A stretch of 64,000 nucleotides of DNA from Eopsaltria australis (Eukaryota; Chordata; Aves; Passeriformes; Petroicidae). This document shows, one piece after another, positions 1 to 12,606 of this stretch. Position numbers and translations under genes: made by a program. The stretch covers positions 186,001-250,000 of the forward strand of contig JAVTVJ010000474.1 of assembly GCA_034509425.1 (NCBI GenBank). Direction: 5' to 3'. The notes beneath the pieces were generated by a model that saw only the letters and a list, made by a program, of their open reading frames with translations, did not search any database and was not told where the DNA came from. Every line of letters begins with the position of its first letter. Positions within the stretch are counted from its first letter, which is position 1.

Positions 1-473
1 TGTCAATCTTCCCCGAGTTCCAGAAAGTTCTGTTTAGTACAGTTGCTGATTGTGTTATGGTTATATCTGTTATCCCCTCTCCTCCCCTCCCTATCCCCCG
101 TTGGCCCTTGTCCCCTTGTCCCTCCCTGGTTTCTCCCCCGGGCTTGGACCTAATTGGTTGTCACCCTCATAATAAAAGTCTAGTGCAGGCTGAGCTCTGG
201 GTCTCTCGGACTCAGACACCCAGAGAGCTGTCATCTCCTCGATACAGTGTATCTTTTACTCTGCACCGAGAGATCCCTCCCCAGCCTTTCCAGCCTTTAG
301 GATACAGTGTCTACCAAGCAGAGAGACACAGCCCGTGGCAAGGGAAGCTGAACTCCTGACGCCAGTGAACCTGTGCCTGCCTGAGCCAGGGACACTCGGT
401 CGTAGCCGCCACAGGGCTGCTGCTCAAAACCCTGGTGGGCAGCTGCCTGGCCTGAACCAGCGGCGACGTGACA
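1..473 (+). mobile_element. Partial LTR, 0.62-kb betaretrovirus-like family (window-truncated)
   Basis: This is the 3' two-thirds of an LTR whose start lies before the window. It aligns by eye with the complete copies at 37657-38279 and 53228-53840: the same C-rich tract, then AATAAAAG at 171-178, then a U5 that ends in CA at 473. The polyadenylation signal fixes the plus orientation. The same architecture is visible in the LTRs of minus-strand provirus B, so this family is probably a relative of that virus. No internal retroviral sequence follows, so it is either a solo LTR or a 3' LTR; the missing left flank prevents a TSD test. Confidence 0.85.
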
Positions 474-1678
474 TCTCAGTAACCAAACATGCATGTTTGT
501 TGCGCAGAATGAAAGGTGAGAGACAAAGACCATTTTGTTTCCTACAATGCAAATTCTCAAAGAAATATTGCAGTACAGGTTAAACATATGTAACTCTGCT
601 AGGTTTAACCTCTAATACATAATAGATTAAACATATTTCTTTTTAACTCTGTCCCGTATTCTGGTTTGCATTTTGTTGAGCTCTCTTGGGTCAAAGACAG
701 TGCAAAAATATCCCCATTTTGCTTTCATTTAGGGAGACAGGGATTTCCAGGGCCAGTCCTAAGCCTGAAGAGAAGGAGCCTCTGATTAAGTCTTGTCCTG
801 GAAGGGCACAGCAATAGACAGAACAGGCTTGTCTGGAAGCATTTTCAATAAATAATTTTAGACTCAAATTGGCCACCTACCCAACCTAGGTCTTTCAGCT
901 GAGTCAACTGTATCCAAATAATTTCTTACAGTTGTTTAACCTCATCTTTAAGATCTCGTCTAACTTCTTTAAACCTCTTATGTAGCCCATACTTAAAAAT
1001 TCCTAACACTGCAAGTGCCTTTGGACAACTTTGTGGGGATTTATTTGTTCTGACTGTTAAGAATTTCTCCATGTTAAATCCAAAATTCCCTTGCTAGCAT
1101 TTATGGCTATTTCTTATCCAGTCTCCAGTGAACATGGAGAATGCTTTCTTCCTTTCCTCTTCACCTATTTTACAATTTATCTTTTATGTACTACGAGACT
1201 GATTTCCCTTCAGATTCTGTTCCTTAAGATGAAATACATGCCCAACAAAATTAAAGGGAGAATCCTGTATTCCAGTTTCATCATGAAAAGAAATGAAAGT
1301 CTCAAGAAAAGCTTTGGTGACATCTTGTGAGCTTGAGCACTTTTTATGTGGGAAATTGTTGTCTGCCTCTTGGCTTTCCTCCTTTTGAAAAATATTTGAT
1401 TATTGTAGAAAAAAAATCTTTTATTTCATTATAAGTGAAGAAGGGTGTTTTTGGTTCTCAGGTTGATTTCTTTTTGTATTCTGCATTTTTAATTAGCAGC
1501 TCTCTGCTTCAAAGCATATGTTTCATCAGATTATGGACATTAATAGACCACAGTATCAAGTTTGTCATGTCACATTTTTTAGCCATGAAAAAAAAGTTAT
1601 TGCACTACTTACAGAGGATTATACACTCTAAAAATAGTCAAGATGAAAAGATTTCTCAAGAAAATTATATTAACCAAG
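474..1678. other. Anonymous AT-rich DNA
   Basis: I see no gene, RNA or recognised repeat here. The 132-codon ORF at 1435-1833 runs across the start of the next LTR and has no recognisable domain, so it is treated as chance. Confidence 0.5.
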
Positions 1679-2630
1679 TGTGGGGCTTGAATTTCCTCGA
1701 TTTTGTGGTGGTTTTTTTTAAGGAATTTCTCCCCCATAGGTTTCTAAGGAACGGTAATGGCTGGGTACTTAAGAGGACAAAAGTACGTGGCCAGGGGCTT
1801 TCCCCTTCACAGGGCAGGGAAAGTTTCTCTTAGGGAGCAGGGAAAACGCAAGATTTTGGGACTGGCAAAAAGCGGAGGCGGGGGCAATGGCTTGCACTCT
1901 TGCTCGGGACTCTTGGAGCCGAATTATTGGAGCTGCTGTTTGCTGAAAGGGAACCCACGGCCACTGAGACACCAGCACAGAGCTGCTTTTCTTTCTGCTG
2001 TGAGTTTTTCTCCCTGCCCTGCTGAGGAGCTGAGCTGCCACCAGCCTGTCTCTCCCCGCTCTCCCGCTCCTTCAGCACCACTCCGAGTCCTTGCTACACT
2101 GTAACTGTGCACCCCCTGCCCGCCGAGACCTCCTGCTGTCCCAGCTAGCTGTTTCCGAGGGTCCTGCTGTGGAACTGACACCAGCTGCCCCCGAGGGTTT
2201 GTGAAACAAAGCCTCTCCTCCATCCCTCCCTGCCCCGGGCCTGGCCGCCATTGCCGTGTTCTACCTGAGCTAGCACACAGAGCGCCCCCTGCAGCCGTGG
2301 AGGAAACAATGCACCTGCCCTGCCCACTGGAGCCACCGGCGCCCCCTGCCGACTGTGACTGGAACTGCACCAAAAGGAAAAGGTGCCTGAAGCTGAACAG
2401 GCTGTCACTGGATTTCTGGTTCTGTTTGTTGGTTAACGCCATAGTTGTTGTTATTTGTTAGCTTTGTTTTAGGTACTAATAAAGAACTGCTATTCCTATT
2501 CCCATATCTTTGCCTGAGAGCCCCTTGATTTCAAATTTATAATAATTCAGAGGGAGAGGGGTTACAGTTTTCCATTCCAAGGGAGGCTTCTGCCTTCCTT
2601 AGCAGACACCTGTCTTTCAAACCAAGATAA
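1679..2630 (+). mobile_element. Solo LTR, 0.9-kb family copy 1
   Basis: This is one of four copies of a 0.88-0.95-kb LTR in the window (others 11696-12601 minus, 60904-61841 minus, 61951-62829 plus). The 3' third is nearly identical between copies, with polyadenylation signal AATAAA at 2478-2483. The flanks carry ccaag at 1674-1678 and 2631-2635, a target-site duplication that could be read as 6 bp (accaag). The terminal CA is decayed, and the 5' end has diverged from the other copies, suggesting an older insertion. Small ORFs inside recur in all copies and are LTR shadows. Confidence 0.88.
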
Positions 2631-2635
2631 CCAAG

Positions 2636-2961
2636 ATACATGGCAAAGAAAGCATCTCAATTATAACTAGGTTTAGAAACAGTACTACTGTTACCTTCTT
2701 CCAGCAAGAAAATAAATCTTTAAAATACATCTCATCTGATGAAAAGTTTCTTAAGGCTTTGACCTATTCTAGTGACAGTTTAATCTATAAAGATTGCATT
2801 TAAATTTAAATAAAGCATTTTTCTTGCCACTGTAATGGACTAAGAGCTCATGGTCAGTGAATTGTGAAGAGGAGTAACTTACTGGAGAATGAGCAGTAAT
2901 TTCTTTCCTTGCATTAACTCCACTTGCTTGTACTTGTGCCAGTATAAATTTCTATATAGAC
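2636..2961. other. Anonymous spacer
   Basis: AT-rich sequence between two LTRs with no feature I can support. Confidence 0.5.
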
Positions 2962-3544
2962 TGTTGCGTTCCCTGCTTCGGTCCCACCTTGGTACCGGCA
3001 GCGGAGTCCTAACGCTACCCTAGGAAGCCGTTCGCGATCTGGAAGACTTCCTCGGAGTGCCGACTGCGGGCACAGCTGGTCCGCGTTCGGTCCGGGGAGG
3101 TGTTGCCCCCGGAGCATGGTGAAACAGCAAAGAACTACCAGAGAAGGAGGTCTCTTCGTATGTAATTTCAGTAGGTTTATTGCCTCCAAAGGGAGCACAT
3201 GGACCAAGAGCCCAGAACAGTTTATTACATCGGTATTTAAGGGAGGAACAACACCCAATAAGCTGAGGGCAGGGGGCAACACAGGGGAGGGGCTGGGGTG
3301 CATGATCAAATGGGGTTTAGGGAGGGGAGGGGAAAAGAGAGAACAACGAATGAACTATGGAGTGACAGGGAATTTCCCAGAGCAGGGAAACATAAGAGAC
3401 AAATCAAGGGACCAATAGCAGGAACTTGGGGTTCATGTCTTGGTGGTCCAACTGCTGCCTTTGGGAGCTTCGGGGGGAAACTCTCTGTCCGTGGAACATG
3501 CCACCGGAAGTCCTCTTCCTTTCTGGTTCCGAACCACCGCAACA
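2962..3544 (-). mobile_element. LTR-like element, minus strand
   Basis: Read on the minus strand this starts TGTTGCGGTGG, the same start as the solo LTRs at 37657 and 53228, and ends in CA at 2962. An AATAAA signal lies at 3176-3181 on the minus strand, as expected for an R-U5 junction. The body is GC-richer than its surroundings and includes CpG-rich sequence near 2980-3110. I find no matching TSD (atagac versus cttccc), so the ends may have been lost or recombined. It probably belongs to the same broad betaretroviral LTR lineage but is more diverged. Confidence 0.65.
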
Positions 3545-4434
3545 CTTCCCAGGTTCACAAAATTATAGCACGAAAAAATATTGCCTTTATGCGCAACACC
3601 CAGTGAAACTTCCCATTTTCTACCTCCACCTACGATTTTCCAACATCAGTCTTAAATATCTTAAAGAAACTTGTCCCCATGGTTTTTTCAGAACAGTACC
3701 CTCAGCAAGTAATAAAACTTGAAACATGAATAGTACCCTGACTCATCCAGACAGAAGACTGTTAAATGCCTGATAGTGATAGCATAGGGGTCAAAATTAT
3801 TTTGGGGTTTGTAGTAGTTTTAGTTGTGGGATCGATAGGCCTTGTAGGCCTTAAGGGTAGGCCTGAGGTGTTGTTTTTGTTAGGGAAGAAGTGCAGTCAT
3901 GAGAACCGCACCTGTGTGCTTTTTCTGTGACGATTACTTACAACAAGATTAATGAAATGATTGCGTAGTAAATATAAGTAAGAATAATAATTCACTTGCA
4001 ACAATCCTGAGAAATGTTAGAGGGTAGTAGGAAAGGGGGGGCTGAAACCTAGGCTTGGGTGAAAACAATATCTGCAATAGAAACAGTCTCGAAGTTGAAA
4101 CTCATGCTTGAGTGAAAACAATATATCCAATAGAGCAATTTTGAATTAATGATTAACTGATGATTATATGATGATTATGTACGGAGTAGTGTAAAATGTG
4201 TTCATTTTCAAACCCATGGCAGAGCTTGATTTGAGTCTGAACTGACCCCTGCTCCCAGGGCCCTTCATTAAAGCACCCATATAATCATTCCATGATTATG
4301 TGTTTTCCTACGCTAACAATAGGTCATAGCAGATGGGATTAAAAATGAGGAAAGGTGTCTCAATATGATGCTGAAGTAAGGAGAAAATTCTTTTGTCCCT
4401 GAAAACAAAAACAGATAAAACAGAAATCTCTTTG
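3545..4434. other. Anonymous or degraded ERV-like sequence
   Basis: No firm feature. The segment 4200-4300 has a C-rich stretch followed by ATTAAA, which resembles the R region of an LTR, but I cannot find ends. A short membrane-protein-like ORF at 3766-3930 is listed separately. Confidence 0.35.
3766..3930 (+). other. Short ORF with one strongly hydrophobic segment
   Basis: This ATG-started 54-codon frame has a short acidic N-terminus, then about 22 mostly aliphatic residues around residues 9-30 (core ILGFVVVLVVGSIGLVGL), then a basic and cysteine-containing tail ending at TGA. The shape is that of a type II signal anchor or an envelope leader. I do not recognise a family. It lies between LTR-like sequences, so a fragment of an ERV envelope is possible, and chance is also possible. 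Nothing shows that it is expressed. Confidence 0.2.
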
Positions 4435-4439
4435 CTCTT

Positions 4440-6116
4440 TGTCATGGAGTAATCGCTGTTAAAAATTCCCAGTGTAGAAAGAGGAGGTGGAGTCGGAAAT
4501 GAGGTAGCCAACATAAAACTCCGTCTACCTAAAAACTCATAAAACCAAGAGAACACCTGAAGAAGCTTTCTTTCAGGCTTCCAGTTCGCAGAGGAAAGAC
4601 GCCACTCTCCTCCCCTCTGCACCAGCTGGGTAAGATCTCCCCAAGCCACATGGTCTGGGGGCTGCCAACCCGCATGGTGTAGGGGGAGGGGGAGGGGAGA
4701 GAGAGAGAACTCAAGCTGCTTCATCTTGCTGTCCTTGGCTAAGGAACTTCACCAGCTCTGTTTGCCTAGCCTGGGCCAAGCCGGTCCCCTCTCCGTGGCG
4801 CGGCCCGGCGGGAAGAGGTTTTGGAGTCAGACCCTGTGGACTTTGGGTGTGCCCTGCCCGGTTAGCTCCCCAATGAACTCGGCACGAGAGAGGGAGGAGC
4901 TCGGACCAGATGCTGGACGCGCGGCCCAGTGGAGAGAGAGAACTCAGACTGGGCTCCTCTTACGCAACTTAGATGTGAATCCCGCCGAGCAGCCCCGGAC
5001 GGCTCGGTGGAGAAAAGAAACTTGGACTAACTCTTTGCAACACAGGCACAGTCCCGCTGGGCCCCCACGACTAAAACGCAGCTTGGATGGGGAGGCAGCA
5101 CTAACAAGATTTTTTTTCTAGTTCAGGCACGAACTTATAACATTTAAACCACGTGGGCGAAAGCCACGTGACCATCGCCCAGCCGAAAGACAAATTAACT
5201 GTTCCTTTTCTAATATTAAAATGAGACTTTGAGGGCATTCATTTCTCTCTCCCACACAGAAAGAGCACAAGAATGAAGGCACTTACGAAAGGTACCACAT
5301 AGAGACTTTAAGTTAATAAATATAACTAAGATTATTTTCAAAGAAAGAAGAGATGAGGAGTGCTTTAATGCTGAAAGTTCTTTTGTAAAAACATGTTGTT
5401 AAAGTTGGCTGTAATATACTCTGTAATATATGAATAATAGTCTAAAAGAAGTGAGAAAAAGGGAATGTAATGTTCTAAGTTGTATGCAGTAGACTGAGAC
5501 TTCTGTGTATAAGATTTTTTCCTTGCCCCAGGAAACAGTAGAAGACTTGTGTTGCTGATGATGAAGTAAGGGGATGTCATTGTCACTGTAATAGAAACAT
5601 TCGCTCTCAAAAAGAACACCTCAATGACCATCATATGTCCATTGGTAGTAGCCCTGGGAAAGCTACTGAAAATGGGAAGAGGTCTGGAAAAGCAAATATC
5701 TTCCATCAAGGAGAAGGTTGCTTGCTAGAAAGCTAATAACCATAGAAACCGTGTTTCCTATGGGAGTCAACATGATAAAACAAAAGAAAGCTTCTCTCTC
5801 TACATAAATTAAGAAAACTGTGAAGTTCCAGAGGTGGTAGATTAACTATAAGTTGAAGTGTTTCCTTTTGTATAGTCAGTAAGAAAGAAAATGGAAAAGG
5901 TGGGGAGGGGAAAAGTGTGTTCTAAAGGGTTTGGTATTGATGCATAATTATTATTCCTATTTTAGGTCTGTTAATAAAATTCCTTCTTTGTATTCCTTAA
6001 AGTATAAGCCTGCTTTGCCTACTATTAATCCTTATCTCACAACAAAATCAAATAATCTTGTCTACAAAATTAATGTTTATACCTAATTTTGATCCCCAAA
6101 CCTCATAACCGCAACA
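4440..6116 (+). mobile_element. Solo LTR, 1.65-kb family copy 1
   Basis: Intact 1677-bp LTR beginning TGTCATGG and ending CA, flanked by a perfect 5-bp duplication ctctt (4435-4439 and 6117-6121). Near its 3' end it has AATAAAATTCC and a G/T-poor U5. It matches, end to end, the interrupted copy spanning 17626-28448, and is distantly similar to the 1.6-kb LTRs at 34888 and 42182 (shared R-U5 with TTAATAAAA and CTTATCTCACAACAAA-type sequence). LTRs this long with 5-bp TSDs suggest an ERVL-like class, which is inference. No internal region of this family occurs in the window. Confidence 0.93.
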
Positions 6117-6121
6117 CTCTT

Positions 6122-9100
6122 GCATATATGAAATATGTGAAATGGAGTTGTCCTTATATTTTGCTTTCAGTGATGCCACTGTGGGCTAGATATGTTCAGA
6201 GCACCCCTGCCAGGCAGGGTGACATACAAACACCCAGTGTGGGAATTTTGAAGGCCTCTGGACAGAAATAGATCCTGAGCTGTTCTGCCTAGCTAATATG
6301 GGAATTTACCTGCTCTTGTCTATTAGAAATGTAGGTACCAAACCAGGTTTCTGCTACAAATCATAGTCCCTCTATGAGTTGTATGAAGACTCAGTAAGGC
6401 AAATATTTATCAGGAGAGATGAACACTCTTTATAAATCTGCTATTTATGGGCTTAACTGTGAATGCAGATCTTTAGTTTAGACTCCACTGTTAAAATATA
6501 TTGGCTTTGACATTTGAAAATGATTTAGCAAATCTTAGTCCTGTCACATGCAGCCTTAATTTCACTTAAAAGTCTCTATGACTAGATTCTTGTTGTCACT
6601 ATCAATAAAAGAAAAAATATATATTTACTTGTTGTGCAGAAAATAAAGTTTTTTCCATAAACATCTAAAAGTAACATACTTAACCATTTTCCTTTGATAT
6701 ATCAAGCCAAGAGACTATAGACAACTTTTACATTTATTTAAGAAGAGGGTAGCTGCCAGTACTGCAAGTTTCTTTGCCATCAGCTTGACTTACAGTGCTT
6801 TATATCCTTCCTTTCACTTCCCAGACACTGTCATTATCTATTACTGTATCACTAGATGAGTTTTGTTTAATTTAGCAATCTTCAGTATGAAACATTCTCC
6901 AAATAGCCTTCATTACCATGCATGACCAGGAAAAAGTACTTCTTTTTGTAGCCATTCTTGAGGACAGGATGTGCCAAAGCCATATGTGGTGTGTGGTGTG
7001 TTACTGAAGCATCTGAAGAAAGCTTCTCTGGCAAAGCAGAGCAGGAGTAGACTCTGAGCAATAAAAACACACTACAACACTGACACCTGTTGGTAACAAG
7101 TGTGCCAAACTGTGACAGCTTCTTTACAGTCCTACATTTTTCAGAAGACCCAAGAGTTCAACCTAAATTAATACACCTATGTCTCCACATGTAAGTCACC
7201 TGGATATGAAGAACCGAATGCAAGACAAAAAGTGATTTGATGCCCAGTCTTTTTGGAAGCAGATATCCATATCTGCTGATATCCATGTGCAGCTGATTTC
7301 TAACAACAGTTCCAACTAATAAATACACACCAGCACATATTGCATGTCTAGAGACTGTTTCCTAAGATCCACATGTCAACTGGAGTAAGCAATGCATCCT
7401 GCAAAGCACTGAAATACTTGGTATAATTTAAACACAAAAGCTTTTCCATCTGGATTGCTCTAAGGGTAAGATGGAACCTGGAAATGAAATACCAGTCTTC
7501 AGGACAACAGCAGCTTAAATGAAAGCTGTCTAAAAAGAAACTAACAATGTGGTATCTTTTCCATTGCTCCCTTCCTACAAAAAAGTGGGATGAGTGAAGT
7601 TGAACTGCAGCATTCCTCCTATCCTAGCAGTAGGCTGATCTTTTTTATGAGGAATTGCTAGAAGAGGAGATAGGCTTTACAGAAAAACAAACAAAGAGGC
7701 AACTGGATCTGCTTGCTTTTTAGCATAACAACAAGCTTCTCTACTGCCCTACTGGTTGCCCTCACAGACAATAAAGGCTTACTACTATAATCAGCTACTA
7801 TAATTACCCTCCAGAACAAAGATGTGTGATCTGAGAACTGAGGCTTTCCAAGTTCAACACCTAATGACAAAGCCAACTTTCATGACACTGCTCCAGAGTG
7901 TATTTAGCAAAGCAAAGTGACACATTAGTAACAGCCATCTATACTCTTGCTGACCTAAGAAGTAATGTTTCAGTATGTGCCCTGTGTTTTCTACTGTAGG
8001 GCTCCAGCATTTTTTGAAAGAAGCAACATCAGCAACAAATTGAACACTAAATTGAACTGGCAGCAAATCCTGTAGTCATTCAAGGTCACAATAGTCTTGT
8101 CTTTACTTGTCTGGTGATTGGTAGGCTCCTTTTCAACAGTTAAATAATTAATTCAGCCTTCAGCACATTAAAAAACATTTCCTCTTCCAAGGTAAATGAG
8201 AGTTCAAAAAACATTCCAGTTCCCAGTTTGTGTCACATATGGTCTTCAGCACTCTGCCTGTGACCTGTGTGCCCTTCTTTGCTCAGAGGAATGGTGTCTT
8301 GATCAAAGAATATTACTACATCTCCTCAACACATTACTAACTCCTGGATGTGCTATATGCACTACAGTGATGCCAGTATTTACAGGAAAAAAAAAAACAA
8401 GGGATAGGATCAGCCTAGATATTCAAATCTGCAGAAAGCAAGTTAGATTGACAGACCATGATTGGCCAAACTGAACTGTGTTCAGAGTAAGATCTAAGCT
8501 TAATTATCCCACAGGGCTCTTCACCTCCCAGATATGTCATGATTTATTCTGAGGTAATTGTCTGTGCCAGTCATTTGTACCCGAGATAGGAAGTACAAAA
8601 TGGCTAAGATTCACCTGAATTCAAGATGATTAAGATTTCAAACAAGATTTTCTTTGTTGTGCTTCAGTCTGTTTCAGAGTTCTGGATATAGTATCTGTGA
8701 ATGATACCAGACAATGAAAATACCGAGCTTTGTTAGACAGAAGGGTGAAAGAGAAATGGCATAACCACTTTTATTTTTGCTTTCTTTACTGGAAGTATAT
8801 TCTGGTTAATATGGATCCAGCAGGATGCTCTGGGTCACAAGGGAATGTGGCATTCCTGCACCAAATCACAGGAGTCAGTAACTTTAAACCTGTTACTCTC
8901 ACCTTGCCTGTTAATAAAAAGCTTTATTCACAGGAGAATGAACATTTCAAATGAAAGTGGGGAAAGACTGAAAAAACTCCACCCAGATGGTAACATCTCC
9001 CATGAAAAGTGCCAGTGGACCATGTGCTGAGAAAACACCCTCACACACACTGACAACATTAGCAGAGTTTTACACTCAGTTCAGAGACCATGTATTCCTA

Positions 9101-11690
9101 CATGCTTGTGAAACAGTTACAATCATAATTTATCTAGAAATCTAATCAGAGAATCTGGAGACTAAACCAGAGAAAATATTAAATCCCAGCACTTCTGCAG
9201 TTATTACACAGACTACCAACTGCTCCAACACACTGCAAACAAATTAGTATAAGTCTTTTGTGTAAAAGCTTTCACCATATTTACTGCCACAGGGTTTTGA
9301 GTTGGAGGTTATGGGGTTTTAGTAAAGGAATTATGCAAGTACTGTATTAAAGGCAAAATGCACAGTTCATGCTGAATTAAAATAATTAAGTTGTGAGTGA
9401 CAAAATAATTATATATATCTTAGGTATCTAGCTATTTTTATATTATAATTATTAGCTTTACTGCATCAGGAAGAATAGAGTGCTCTCAGAGATTAGGAGT
9501 ATTGTGTGAGTTGATAACAAGAATGCCACTTACTTGTAGTAGATCATCCAGCAAATTAAAAAGTTACCTGTCACCAATCAGTAAACTCACATTGCTGAGC
9601 ACTTGGTGTTCTTATTAACCTTACTTATTTTAAACTTTTGATCAAATGACCAGCTTTCTTTATGATCCATGACATAGTGATCACTCCAGCCTTTAAGTCA
9701 GAATCATTCTTTCAGAATATAATATTAAATGTCAATATTGATTTGTTGTTGCTATAAAGCCTCTTATAGCTGATTTAGTAATGAAGTAAGCTGAAGGAGT
9801 GTAGGTGCTGCTCGGGGATAACAGAGATGCATTTTGCCCTTACACCTGCTGCATCATGCAATATTAAACAGTAATTTGATGCAAACACCTATTTTGCACA
9901 TACTTTGCAGTCATGAATATGGTAGAAATTGAAGCAATGGGATTTCTTTAAAAGCAGGAAAAAGAATCATTGAAGAATGATATTCTGAGATTGATGAGAT
10001 CAGGTCTGCAATTTGAAGAGCAAGGTAAAAGGATATTAATCAGCTAAAGGCCTGACTGCAGATGCATTGCAAAAGCCATTTAGATATTTGACTGACTCCT
10101 CATTTTTTTAAATAGGACCTGATATGGGCATAACGGTATCTTACAAACATTTCACATTTTTCAGAAAATCAAATTATTTTGTGAATGCTCTTATATTAAG
10201 CTATCCAGAACAATAATATAGTTAACAGTGTCGATCAAGCCATGCCTGACTTTAAATAGATTAATAATATTTACAAAATGGCATGATCATGTCAACCTAA
10301 AGCATAGTGTTGGATTTCCTCCTGTTCTCGGGCAAAACAACTTCATTCAGAATGTCCTCAAGAAGCTGGTGCCAGGTGCTGCCTTCCCAGAGTTTCTGCA
10401 CACAGCAGCAGCAGCTATGCTGGCCAGGGCCTGCTACTTCTCAGTGCAACAGAGCACTGATCAGCCCAGCAGCTGATTAGTGGTCTCCTGCTTCTAGAAT
10501 GGACACTGCCTACTGCTCCTCACCTCTCAGAGTGGAATGAACTCAGCAGAAAAATCTGTTTCTCATATAGGAAACATGCCTCTGTGACTGACAGCACATT
10601 CTACTTGGGTTTGTTTATTAGTTCCTTATGTTTTATTAGTCTAATTAAGGCTATATTTACTGTGAGGAGGAATTTTTTCCCTCCACTTCTGATAATGGCA
10701 TTCCCTATCCCTCCTGCTATTCTTGTGCATTCTGCAGTGCCATGCCATGGCTACCCTGTATCTCTCCCACAGAATCACTGTGCTGTTATTATGAAATATT
10801 TAGAATATTTATAGCAATAGGATTTACCTGCCAAAGCAAGAAGGATTTGCATTTTCTGATATGGGATTTTAACCAGTCATCACACTACTCAAGTGAATTG
10901 GCACCTTGTCGTCTCTGGCAAAATTGCAGTCATTTTGCTTGGATGAGGATCTAGCCACAGTTAGCTGTGGCTGTGCTGCTGCCAAATGGGATTATTACCA
11001 TACATTATACATGTGGCTGGTTTGAAGACCACCTGGAAGCTTCAGCTAGAGCAGTATGTAGTTATCCATGAGATTGACAGTGTTGGCTCTGAGGCACACA
11101 GTACACCAACTTTCCAAACACTGAACTTTCCACCTACTTGCATATGGCTGCAAAGTGGAAATGGCACTCCTTCAAGTCATGTGCAAGGTAGCTGCAGGCA
11201 GCCTGGCTCTGTGGCACAAGTAGCATTTTAGAGCAACTGAGCTGTGCTACCTTGGAATCAGACTGGAGACATGGGGCAGTCTCACTGCAATCCTTGACAG
11301 AACAGTCCTCTCCTATCTGGCAGAGCCTACAGCAGTAGATCAAATGATCAACCCAGTGGAATACATGTCGATTTTTCACAAACCTCTGCTGTAACAATTG
11401 ATTTTTAAGTTTTTAGTACAGAGTAACTGCAATCCATGTATAAATCTTGACACAGACTGGTGGAGTGTTATACACTAACACCCCTAGTAGCAACACTAAT
11501 AAGTTCATTGTTATACATTTTAAAATCCCATATTTAGAGATCAGAGTATAATCTATTATTCCCAAGAATGATGAAAAAAATACTAAACAGTAAACAAGGA
11601 AATACAGCTTTCTCTATTTTTTCTTTTCTCTATTTTCTTCTATCAGAGATCAAGCAGTTGGGCTTCTCTGGTCCTGCTCTTTATGTGTCC
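6122..11690. other. 5.6 kb of anonymous AT-rich DNA
   Basis: No recognisable gene, LTR, CR1 tail or RNA gene. ORFs of 60-92 codons here lack recognisable domains, and I cannot pair them with splice sites. It looks like intron or intergenic sequence. Confidence 0.5.
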
Positions 11691-11695
11691 CCACC

Positions 11696-12601
11696 TGTCT
11701 TGGTTTGAAAGACAGGTGTCTCCTAAGGAAGGCAGAAGCCTTCCTTGGAATGGAAAACTGTAACCCCTCTCCCTCTGAACTATTATAAATTTGAAATCAA
11801 GGGTCTCTTAGGCAAAGATATGGGAACAGGAATAACAGTTCTTTACTAGTATCTAAAACAAAGCTAACAAATAACATCAACAATGGCATTAAGCAACAAA
11901 CAGAACCAGAAACCCAGTGGCAGCCTGCTTAGCCTCAGGCACCTTTTCCTTTTGGTGCAGTTCCAGTCACAGCCTGCAGGGGGCGCTCTGGGTGCGATGG
12001 TTCCTTCACGGCTGCAGGGGGCGCTCCGGCACTAGCCCAGGTGACGTGTGTTAATGGCAGCTGCCCAGGGCAGGAAGGGATGGAGGAGAGGCTTTGTTTC
12101 ACAAACCCTCAGGGGCAGCTGGTGCAGGTGCCCCAGCAAGACCCTCGGAAACAGCGAGCTGGGACAGCAGGAGGCCTCAGCGGGCAGGGGGAGCACAGTT
12201 ACAGCGTAGCAAGAACTCGGAGCAGTGCCGGAGGAGCGGGGTAGACGGGCCGGTGGCAGCTCGGCTTCCGGTGGGGTAGGGGGAAAACTCACAGCAGAAA
12301 GACCAGCAGCTCCGTGCTGGTTCCTCATTGGCCATGGGTTCAGCAAGGCAGCAGTTCCAACGGTCTGGCTCCAAGGGTCTCGGGGGAGACAGCCAGCCCT
12401 CCCCCCGCCCTTGCTTTTTCAGTCTCCAAATCTTGCCTTGTCCCTGCTTCCTGAGAGAAATTTCCCCCCACCCTGTCAAGGAGAAAGCCCCTGGCCACGT
12501 GCTTTTGTTCTCTTAAGTACCCAGTCATTAGTTCCCCAGCAACCCATGGGAGAAAAATTCCTGGAGAAAAAAAACCAAAAAACTAGATCCAAACTCCGAC
12601 A
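11696..12601 (-). mobile_element. Solo LTR, 0.9-kb family copy 2
   Basis: Minus-strand LTR of the family at 1679-2630, starting TGTCGGAG at 12601 and ending CA at 11696. It has a perfect 5-bp TSD ccacc at 11691-11695 and 12602-12606. The central part is GC-rich with repeated GGGGGCGCTC-type motifs near 11970-12030, also present in the other copies. ORFs up to 149 codons inside are not conserved between copies and are not genes. Confidence 0.93.
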
Positions 12602-12606
12602 CCACC

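Noticed and set aside
1435..1833. 132-codon ORF
   Set aside because: It crosses the boundary into an inserted LTR and lacks any domain.
2201..2461. ORF of 60-86 codons ending in VVVIC, recurring in all copies of the 0.9-kb LTR
   Set aside because: It lies wholly inside the LTR, varies in frame and start between copies, and has no domain. It is a by-product of repeat sequence.
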